Source of the DNA: Litoditis marina
Taxonomy: Eukaryota; Nematoda; Chromadorea; Rhabditida; Rhabditidae
Assembly: GCA_964036275.1 (NCBI GenBank)
Contig: OZ038433.1
Location: 38,659,336-38,723,335 of the forward strand
Direction of reading: 5' to 3'
DNA length: 64,000 nucleotides
A program made the translations under genes and the position numbers. Below the pieces are notes generated by a model, which was given only the letters and a program-made list of their open reading frames with translations, was not told the DNA's origin and did not search any database. This document shows, piece after piece, positions 57,601 through 64,000 of this stretch (positions within the stretch are counted from its first letter, which is position 1; the number at the start of each line of letters is the position of its first letter).

Positions 57601-60600
57601 TATGTTTCCCACATATATTTATTGAAAATAAGGTAATAAGGTGTTTTATGTGGGTAACCAAACTGAAAACTAGGTGGGTAATGAGGTTCACCAGAAAATG
57701 CAAGTACTGTCGAAGGTAATCTAATTCAAATCCCCGAATTTAAAGAAAAACAAGTGATTCAATGGACCATTCAACAAATGAACCCCACGTTTGAACAGAA
57801 GGATTACACTTACGTAAGATTTACTACATTTACTGCAAAAATGAACTTCCAAACCACTCCAGTAATCCATGAAAACAATTGGAAGATGAAAAGAAAACTC
57901 ACTTGCTGGGCTGTCCAAGTCCGTCGGAATTCTTAGCTCGCACCCGGAACTCATAAACACCATTCGGTCGGAGGTTTACCACTAAAGCAGTTAATGAGTT
58001 GCTCAAAACACAGCTATTCGGAAAAGAAGACCTTTGAAACAGCAGCAGAATGATTTGGGAAAGTTTTCATATACGTAGATAAGTATCGAAAAAAGATGAT
58101 ACTCCAACTTTGGCACAATACAAGACAAAAACTAACCGGTATACCGGTATTCCGTAATCAAAACATCATTTGCAATAATCCATTCAACAGACCCGTATGT
58201 TCGATATTCAATCTGAAAAAGTGTCATTTTGTTCTTTGTTCAACAAGTAATCACGAGCAGACACAAGTACAGTGCAGTGTATCTTTCAAACACAGGTATT
58301 TCATTCTAAACCCAATTAACACCTAATCAGTGTGTGTTGTGAATCATAATCAGCTCATTTTTTAATGTAAGAGTATGAGTATTAGGCGCGTACATATTAG
58401 TTCTTCTTTGCCCACTTATAGAAACGTGATCCAAAGCTTGATGGGTGAACACAAGGTGAACACGTGAACCTAGTAAACTTCATCACGTGAGGCTGAATAT
58501 AAACCGAAACACGTGTGTACCTAGGAAACATGATCACGTGAAGCTTCAAAGCTCACTATAAAATGGATACATACCTGATAGCCGGCCACCGGTGGTGAAT
58601 TCGTATCAATGATGGGTGGTCCCCATTCGATGGTCGCCCTATCCCCGTCAACAGCGATGACCGAGGGACGGGAGGGGGCCAGGGGAACACTGCCGGCAGC
58701 TAAAAAGCAGAATACGTGAAAAAGTTTCAAATTAGGTATAGGAAAGTGAGCATGAGACCAAAAAAGTGAGTATGTGTAAACCAATAATGCGATAGTTTTG
58801 TCATGAATTATGGTATATGAAACGTACGTGGCCCCAAAAAAACTGGTTTCTGAAAAGTACGTGGGACGTAAGAAACGCACTTCTCAGTACTCTTCTTTGG
58901 TAGTAGAAACCTACTTCCAAAACTGGTAACAAAAATAATAATGATAATAACAACAATAACAAACAGACTATTAATAATGGGAAAACTGACATCCTGCCTG
59001 ATTGTGATCGTATTCCATGGGTACCTTGACGGGGAGGGAGGCGCCCGAGGGGGGACCGAATCCGTCCCGACTAGCAGCCGACACACGGAACTGAATCTCG
59101 CCGATCGAATCCAGATTAGTTACTGCAAAACTTTAGGTTTATAAACAGTTACAAGAAAATTGTCACATTTAGACTTGAAACTCGACTCTACTGGAAGAAC
59201 TCGTTTTTACCAATATCCCAATTGTGAGCTCGGAACTAATAAAGTTTCATTTCAAAACTCGCAACATCGAAAAAGATTTTTGTGCAATTCGAAATTTTGA
59301 ACTTGATCAACAACCCTGAAATACTCAACTAAATACGCGTAATCTAGGTAATTCTGAATACGATGATGACGGTCTTCGCTAAATTATAGTGAATAAACTG
59401 TAGAAATGTCGTGTGGATGTGGAACGGTCGGTGAAATTCTTCCCGAACCGACTCTTCCCGAACCAAAATCGAACCCATTCTTCCCGAACCAGGTGGTTTG
59501 TTCAAAACCGAACCAAATTCAGTGACAAAGATGGAACCGAGCCAATTCCACTGATAAATGCTGAATTTGGCCGGCTACGTAACGTTTGTTAGGGTATGGT
59601 TCGATTTACTGTCGCTTTGTAAACAAGTGGTTCGTTTTTTTGACCGAACCAACTGGTTCGGGAAGAATCGGTTCGATTTTGGTTTGGGAAGAGTCGGTTC
59701 GGGAAGAAATTTGCCGGAACAGTCAAGTAAGACTGGTATTAACCAATTACCCAATACTGAGACCGAAATCAACATTTTCCCTTGATCGTTTCAGCAGTGG
59801 GTAAAAAATAAAAACCACCGGAATTAGACCGGAAGTGGCCTATCAGTCGTTTACTTCTGGGAACAACAACGAAAAGTGCTAGGTTACTCTTGAGGTTGAC
59901 CCACCAAACCCCGGGTTACCCTTATGCTCCACGTGTTTGAAGCACTAGTCCCTTCCGTAACTTAATGCTGGCCCATGTCGCCGCAACTCGTTTTATGACT
60001 GCTAAAATGTTCCCCGAGGGTATTAAAGAAGGGCAGGAAGGAGGGGGGAGATTAGGTTGCGCGACTCATATTCATCATATTCGGAGGGTCGCACATTGTA
60101 GCCCCTATGAAGTGCCGTATATCATCTACACAATAGAGGACCACGGACAGATACTTGTGTCTTGATCAATGTCACAATAGCGCATTCTAATTAGTTCTAG
60201 AGCAACTGTTAGACACGGGGGTCATTAACAGTGGGACCCACTTCGAATAAAACATAGCGTGAACTATTTAAACATAGAAAGCTTCTACATTATTATAACT
60301 GTACTACCAGAATTTTGTTGTGTTTGTTAGATTGTACGATCTGAGCGAAACTGTGTTAACTTTCCAATATATATCTACAAAATAGTAGACAACTTCCAGT
60401 TTTATAGAAAAGCCGAACAGAAACAACTCAATAGTTCACAAAAACTAGTAAACTTTAAGTAAAAACAGAACGGATTGTAATGTCTACATGTTTGACATTA
60501 GATCATCTTATGGAACTATGACCTAATAGAGTTTAACTTGTAGAACAAGTTTCTTTTAATGGGCGCTATTTTCACATATTAGTACGCACTACTACTGCCG

Positions 60601-63600
60601 TAGCCGAACGTTATTTTAGCGCAAAATCATAATATTTGACGTATTTCAATCGAAAAACGGATTATTCTCCCAAAAATAATCAAAGCGCGTGGTGATTGTG
60701 TGAAAATCAGCAAGTTTACGTGGTAAGCTAGAGCTTAAAACAAACTTGGCGGCGCAGTAAGAGACAAAGAAACAACATAACAATGTAGGTTACGCTACGA
60801 AAAGACGGATTAGTGACACGATCATAGATAGAAAACGATCTCTCACAGAAAGGAGAGAGCGGCTGGTCACAAGGTCAAAGGCACAGTGGGCGAGACACAG
60901 TGCCGGGGAGGGAGGGCGCAGAGAAAGAGAGACAGACAATACTGTCTTCCTCTGGTTTTTGTGGTTACCGCATTCAAGTCGAAGTGTGACTGACCATCCA
61001 TCTTGCGACAGTCGCCAAACTCCAAAAATGGCCTTTTCCCCCAATAATTGAGAGGTATTGATTTACAAATGTTGAATGCAATTCATTCTAGTTGAAATCT
61101 TCCAGTGATCACATCATGAGCACGGTGAACACATCAACACGTTACCAACCGGTCAGATTTGTTTTGTGCAATCTTGCAATATTACAAATTACAATTTTGT
61201 AATTCAGAAATGTGCACCCCTACAACTTGGAAAAACTCCTCAATTCTCAAAGAAATCAGAAATTGATGTTGGTCAACAGTACTTGATCTTCTTGATCTTT
61301 CGTCCTTGCGATATTCCTTGAAAACGTATTCTTCTGTGAATCTCCCTCCGATTCGCTGGTTTCGTAGAGAAACGGAAACTGTCTCATGCTGACGTTTCTC
61401 ATACAACTCCACTGCGTTTCTGCCCTCTATTCGGGTCGACATCTGCTCAACTGAAGAAGTCTTTGGCGAGAAAATACGAGATGAAAAAAGCAAGAGGAAG
61501 AGAGACGAGAAAGAGATAGAGACATATACCAACACACAGAGAAGAGAAGGCATGTGATGTGATAATGGAGAGAACGTGACGAGAAACAAGAACAATGTAT
61601 AGTACCGAGTTATATATTATTTGTGTTATATAAATTGTAAGAATTAAAGTATGACGAATTCTAAATTTTCAAGTTCCGATATTGTCGCCTTGTCGAAAAA
61701 GTCAACCTGATTCGATAGGGATAGAGAGTTGGTGCCTGGAACAAATTACAAAAACCATGACAACCATCTTAGTATGCGATTGGAATGTGGAATAAATTAT
61801 GGACCAAGACGGCCATTATATTTCGCAAGCAAACTCAAGTCTACACACTGTACGATGTCCACACCAAGTTTTCATGCTCTTTAGTAAAAGCAACCGGCAT
61901 CACATGACGAGAATCACTGAGTAACAGAGAAAAAATTGTATTCCCTGCTGAATTTGGCCATTTTTGTTGCAAAATTAGAGATGAAAATTAAGCTTTATTT
62001 TTGAAGCCATACATGTGTGTAGTAACAGTCCACCTAAACTACCTAACAAAATTTGAGAAAGAAAAAGAAGAAGTGTCAAAGTGTGAAGAAGAGTTCGTTT
62101 ATTGTTCCAATGTTCGCAGCCTCACCAAACAAGAAGGATTAGGTAGAAAAGAGAAACACGTTGCGAGGCTGGTAACAGCGGTGGAGACTGTCAGCAAAGA
62201 CTCCCGGAAGGAACGTAGAATTTCTGGTTGGAACCAAGAAACAAAACCCGAATCAAAGAAAACCATTTGACCGATTATGGAAGATTCGATAATTTGATAC
62301 CACTTCTGCTACACCTCACCTTTCTGTCTAGGACTAGGTGCATATTATACCCAGCGTTTTATCATATAATAAACCATTTTACCATAAGGAATAAGGTTAA
62401 ACCTCCGTTTGATTAAATATATGTTATCAAATAAACCACATCTGCTACTAAACTGAAAATTGGCAGGAAATCCGGAAACTTGAAAGTCACTCACTCGTGC
62501 ATTTGGTCTCGTGCAGCAGTTGATCGTGTGCCCTCTCCCAGTCTCCATTCGGACAATCTCGCATTTCTATCTGCAAAATCATGACGTGACAACTAGCAAA
62601 TTTCAGCGAGAAACAAAAATTAAGAAATGTTTTGGTTAATAGCAGGTCAAGGGCAAAATTTTTAAATTTTCACACCTTTTCTAGTAACGGGACACTAGTT
62701 TTTTTTCCGAATAACTGAAATTGACTGCGATTTTCACAAGTTTAGTTCTATAACTTGGAATTGGGAAAGAGAAACATGGTTATGATCACAAGACCGACTG
62801 AAAAAGAGCATAACGCTCAACCACTTTACACCTACTTGGTCGAAAACGTGTTTGAAATGTGAAAATAAATAGCTTGTCTGACCTGATATCCGATAACATG
62901 GGGTCCACCGGGCAACGGGGGATTCCAAACGATGGTCACCTCTGCCAGTCCCATCTCAACGATATCCGGGGCACCGGGGGCTGAGGGCACATTGGGTTCT
63001 GCAAATTATTTATAGGTAGGATCGTTCCAACGCATGATCACAACGACTATTGGAGAAAACGGGTAAATTTCTTTTCGAGCCGACTCTTCTGGACCAAAAA
63101 CGGATTTTCCTGAATCAGGTCGTCCGACCCAAGACAGAACCCAATTTGAACCAATAATGGTGGTACGGGATGAAATCAAGCAACTAACGATAGATTTATG
63201 AACCACACAACTTTTCTCAGAGGTTGGTTCGGTTCCGTGCTGGTTTGATTATAAACTGATACCGAACCCCTTAATTCGATTCGAATCTGTTCGAATTTGG
63301 TTCGGGACCCAAATGGCCAGAAGAATACGTACCATCCGTCTGTTTATTGCCGTACTTGGTACCAGGCGGAGGGGCGGGTGGCGGCGCGGCACGATCTTCC
63401 AAGTCAGAGCCATGTAACCTGAAAACAAATTTGGAATGTTCTTACTATAACTCGAAACAACTTCAATCCATAGGTCCATCTATCTCTAGTCACACTACTG
63501 CTATGGTATATCATCACACAACAGTACAATAGACTTATCTACAGAATGACAGGTTTTTCGCATATTCATTGCTAATCGGACCACTTTTAGGATGGCTACC

Positions 63601-63751
63601 TGATTCCCAACTCCTCCATAGGTCCATCTATCTCCACGACGGGGGAGGGGGTGGGGAGACCGGAAGAGTCAAAGTAGACATCTCCATAGGGGGAAGATAC
63701 GGGCACCTGGCGAACACTCCGCGTCGTTGTAACCTTAGTCACACGCGTCAC
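42683..63751 (-). CDS. jac-1: Delta/p120-catenin with four FN3 domains (JAC-1 orthologue), 5' partial
   Basis: Exons run 63751-63600, 63418-63333, 62998-62883, 62570-62495, 59122-58991, 58699-58575, 58212-58137, 57981-57903, 57579-57483, 57122-56978, 56694-56578, 56401-56289, 56065-55978, 55816-55703, 55415-55263, 54939-54807, 54474-54354, 54074-53907, 53531-53425, 52892-52731, 52356-52212, 44998-44915, 44681-44486, 44193-44038, 43670-43502, 43102-42985 and 42835-42683. All phases agree, giving 1126 residues in the window. The first exon has the [11 protein letters not shown] segment of delta-catenins. Residues 80-505 hold four FN3 domains. Residues 557-1037 are armadillo repeats ([22 protein letters not shown], [35 protein letters not shown]), with a lysine-rich loop near 810-830. 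The end is DSWV, the PDZ ligand of delta-catenin, ARVCF and p0071. The family binds the cadherin juxtamembrane tail at adherens junctions. The N-terminus lies beyond 64000. One intron carries two genes on the other strand. Confidence 0.94.
43127..43462. repeat. CT tract followed by GA tract in a jac-1 intron
   Basis: Pyrimidine sequence at 43127-43255 and purine sequence at 43388-43462 could pair with each other across the intron between exons 43670-43502 and 43102-42985. Confidence 0.75.
45448..45534 (+). promoter_or_regulatory. Promoter of copy A: E-box, TATA box, very short leader
   Basis: CACGTG lies at 45464-45469 and TATATAAG at 45488-45495, 40 bases before the ATG. A TATA-directed start about 30 bases downstream would leave a 5' UTR of roughly 10-20 bases. 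A GC palindrome (GCCGGCCGCCGGC) follows the TATA box. No spliced-leader acceptor is seen between the TATA box and the ATG. Confidence 0.72.
45535..47884 (+). CDS. Internally duplicated DM9/DUF3421-like protein, copy A
   Basis: Six exons: 45535-45618, 45947-46102, 46323-46675, 46833-46961, 47301-47475 and 47648-47884, giving 377 residues. There is no signal peptide or membrane helix. The N-terminal half contains [18 protein letters not shown] and the C-terminal half [18 protein letters not shown], so the protein is an internal duplication; a proline-rich hinge ([15 protein letters not shown]) joins the halves. The C-terminal [12 protein letters not shown]...GGKE resembles the PGK...YGGKE core of DM9/DUF3421 repeats. 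I recall closely similar nematode proteins of unknown function. Codons are strongly biased to C-ending forms (ATC, GTC, CTC, AAG), unlike jac-1, suggesting high expression. The gene is fully nested in a jac-1 intron on the other strand. The gene call is firm; the family link is tentative. Confidence 0.92.
47885..47890 (+). terminator. AATAAA directly after the stop codon of copy A
   Basis: The TAG stop (47882-47884) is followed immediately by AATAAA and then a T-rich stretch (GTGTCTTCTTCT). Cleavage 10-20 bases on would give a 3' UTR of only about 20 bases. Confidence 0.7.
48216..48456. repeat. ~240-bp direct repeat, unit 1
   Basis: This unit between the nested genes matches 48709-48943 over its length with scattered changes. 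Shared blocks include AATCAACCCGGTTGCTTT, GAGAAGCAGTCAAC, AGACACTATCT and GAAGAATAGTTGGTT. It contains an inner inverted repeat (TTGCTTTTGTAAAGA against TCTTTACAAAAGCGA), so it is a foldback-type element. Confidence 0.7.
48709..48943. repeat. ~240-bp direct repeat, unit 2
   Basis: Second copy of the 48216-48456 unit, in the same orientation, about 250 bp downstream. It is followed by a short CCGGTTGA inverted motif just before the upstream DNA of gene B. Confidence 0.7.
49069..49153 (+). promoter_or_regulatory. Promoter of copy B, near-identical to copy A
   Basis: CACGTG at 49083-49088 and TATATAAG at 49107-49114 have the same spacing as upstream of copy A. The match extends from about ACTCGACAG through the start codon with one or two changes. 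Farther upstream only patches match (GGTAGACG, CAGGAAAACG), so the conserved core marks either the duplication edge or the functional promoter. Confidence 0.72.
49154..51658 (+). CDS. Internally duplicated DM9/DUF3421-like protein, copy B
   Basis: Six exons match copy A one for one: 49154-49237, 49571-49726, 49927-50270, 50542-50670, 50805-50979 and 51422-51658, giving 374 residues. It differs from copy A by three fewer prolines in the hinge and a Ser for Lys in the KSGxDLNN segment; I saw no other amino-acid change. Intron 1 is almost identical to that of copy A, intron 2 is mosaic, and introns 3-5 are unrelated in length and sequence. Intron 5 (50980-51421) carries a dispersed repeat that copy A lacks. 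Promoter and polyadenylation signal are the same as in copy A. The shared, C-rich codon choice suggests both copies are highly expressed. Confidence 0.92.
51085..51310. repeat. Dispersed repeat, copy 2 (intron 5 of nested gene B)
   Basis: Reverse-orientation copy of 38146-38395, with a ~22-bp deletion relative to it. Intron 5 of copy A has no such sequence, so the insertion post-dates the duplication or was lost or kept out by conversion. Confidence 0.65.
51659..51664 (+). terminator. AATAAA directly after the stop codon of copy B
   Basis: The arrangement is the same as in copy A: TAG at 51656-51658, then AATAAA and GTGTCCTCTTCT. Similarity between the copies ends just after this point, so the duplicated unit runs from the promoter to the polyadenylation site. 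Confidence 0.7.
51782..52100. repeat. GGTTCG-rich inverted-repeat element
   Basis: GGCCAATTCAC near the left end pairs with GTGAATTCGCC at the right, and GGTTCGAACCGAACC and CGGTTCGGTTC motifs fill the interior. It lies between nested gene B and the jac-1 exon at 52212-52356. Confidence 0.5.
59431..59713. mobile_element. GGTTCGG long inverted repeat
   Basis: Two ~80-bp arms (59434-59515 and 59627-59713) are near-perfect reverse complements, built from TTCTTCCCGAACCGACTC-type sequence. A ~110-bp spacer separates them. It lies in a jac-1 intron. Confidence 0.72.
61283..61450 (-). CDS. Candidate alternative or first exon of jac-1
   Basis: A 168-nt open segment lies in the 3.4-kb jac-1 intron between the 62570 and 59122 exons. 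It is bounded by TTCTTCAG at 61451 and a GTACTG donor at 61282; the same donor hexamer serves the ankyrin gene at 37882. Entry and exit are both phase 1, so it fits in frame between the flanking exons. An ATG at 61442 lies nine bases after the acceptor, so it could also be a spliced-leader-capped first exon. The peptide is highly charged ([33 protein letters not shown]) and not low-complexity. As an internal exon it would interrupt FN3-1, so a start for a shorter isoform seems likelier. Confidence 0.42.
63060..63313. repeat. Diverged GGTTCGG inverted repeat
   Basis: AAATTTCTTTTCGAGCCGAC at the left matches the left arm of 59431-59713 with substitutions. TTCGAATTTGGTTCGGGAC forms the right side. 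It lies in the jac-1 intron next to the first FN3 exon. Confidence 0.5.
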
Positions 63752-64000
63752 CTGAAACACAATCAATCGATAACTACAAACTACAAGTTTCATAACAGAC
63801 TTGATCTGACCTATTGTTACAGTTATAAATCTGTTCATACAGGATTCGCTGTCTCCAGAGCAAGCTTATAAGGTATATGTTGCACTATCCCGTTGTATTT
63901 GTAGATCATTTGAATAAGCAGAAATAGGTGTTGCTTTTCGGCCGAAATTCGTGAATTGAGATGAAACCAAAACAAAAGTTTGTTCACTCCCTACATCTAA
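63752..64000 (-). other. Start of the next jac-1 intron
   Basis: This non-coding, AT-rich stretch lies upstream of the first jac-1 exon in the window. The missing N-terminal exon or exons, probably including the coiled coil of p120-type proteins, should lie beyond 64000. Confidence 0.6.

Larger units (their letters stand above)
59123..62494 (-). other. Large jac-1 intron with a foldback repeat and a candidate exon
   Basis: This 3.4-kb intron splits FN3-1. It holds the GGTTCGG-type inverted repeat (59431-59713), the end of a degraded hAT-like element (ACAACCCT near 59318) and the candidate exon at 61283-61450. A plus-strand frame at 62001-62270 is charged but has no supporting signals. The rest shows nothing I can name. 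Confidence 0.5.
55703..62998 (-). other. jac-1: Four-FN3 block of jac-1, three exons per domain
   Basis: Each FN3 domain is encoded by three exons: 62998/62570/59122, 58699/58212/57981, 57579/57122/56694 and 56401/56065/55816 (5' ends). In every domain the first exon ends in phase 0 after GYQ-, GAG- or equivalent strand sequence. The second runs from phase 0 to phase 1, and the third starts in phase 1 and carries the YEFRV-type strand. This repeated exon-phase pattern indicates that the array grew by duplication of a three-exon unit. The exon before the block ends in phase 1 and the exon after it (55415) begins in phase 1. Confidence 0.85.

Noticed and set aside
59963..60165. Plus-strand 66-codon frame in the FN3-1 intron
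   Set aside because: No acceptor/donor pair or similarity to a known domain; likely chance.
62001..62270. Plus-strand 89-codon charged frame in a jac-1 intron
   Set aside because: Lys/Glu-rich composition fits AT/purine bias; there is no promoter, splice or family evidence.

Overview
The window is animal nuclear DNA, almost certainly from a nematode. Coding sequence is cut into short GT-AG exons. The two genes that can be named with confidence, a ZEB-type zinc-finger/homeobox factor (zag-1) and a delta/p120-catenin with an N-terminal fibronectin block (jac-1), have the domain layout I know from Caenorhabditis elegans. From memory both lie on chromosome IV there, so shared synteny is plausible. 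Introns are long and full of (GA)n/(CT)n arrays and small foldback elements, and acceptors do not follow the strict Caenorhabditis TTTTCAG form, so I would not place it in Caenorhabditis. Exon models were built by hand by joining open frames at GT-AG sites with matching phase; none is backed here by transcripts.

Layout, on the minus strand unless stated. (1) 1837-9305: zag-1, 13 coding exons, about 600 residues: two N-terminal zinc fingers, a homeodomain, a PLDLS CtBP motif and three C-terminal zinc fingers. (2) 9325-21727: about 12 kb without a supported gene, probably zag-1 upstream and regulatory DNA, dense in purine/pyrimidine tracts. (3) 21728-23789: a small cysteine-rich single-pass membrane protein, five exons. 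(4) 23790-29691: mostly empty, with microsatellites. (5) 29692-41201: an ankyrin-repeat protein, 18 exons, 581 residues, whose introns have collected several families of small inverted-repeat elements. (6) 41202-42682: short gap. (7) 42683 to beyond 63751: jac-1, 27 exons in the window, 1126 residues, with the 5' end outside. It encodes a conserved N-terminal catenin segment, four fibronectin type III domains, the armadillo domain and a C-terminal DSWV PDZ ligand.

Inside one 7.2-kb jac-1 intron, on the plus strand, sit two nearly identical six-exon genes (45535-47884 and 49154-51658) of 377 and 374 residues. They encode an internally duplicated protein that I tentatively relate to DM9/DUF3421 proteins. 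Both have the same compact promoter (CACGTG, then TATATAAG, then the start codon about 40 bases on) and a polyadenylation signal directly after the stop codon. Exons and the first introns match almost base for base, whereas introns 3-5 do not, which suggests gene conversion.

The most unusual points are: the nested, convertible gene pair; the four FN3 domains encoded by a repeated three-exon unit whose outer phases allow the whole block to be skipped in frame; a candidate 168-nt phase-symmetric exon at 61283-61450; and the set of non-autonomous elements (a hAT-like family with target-site duplications, a ~125-bp foldback family, a GGTTAC family, a GGTTCGG family and others), several of them lying against splice sites.
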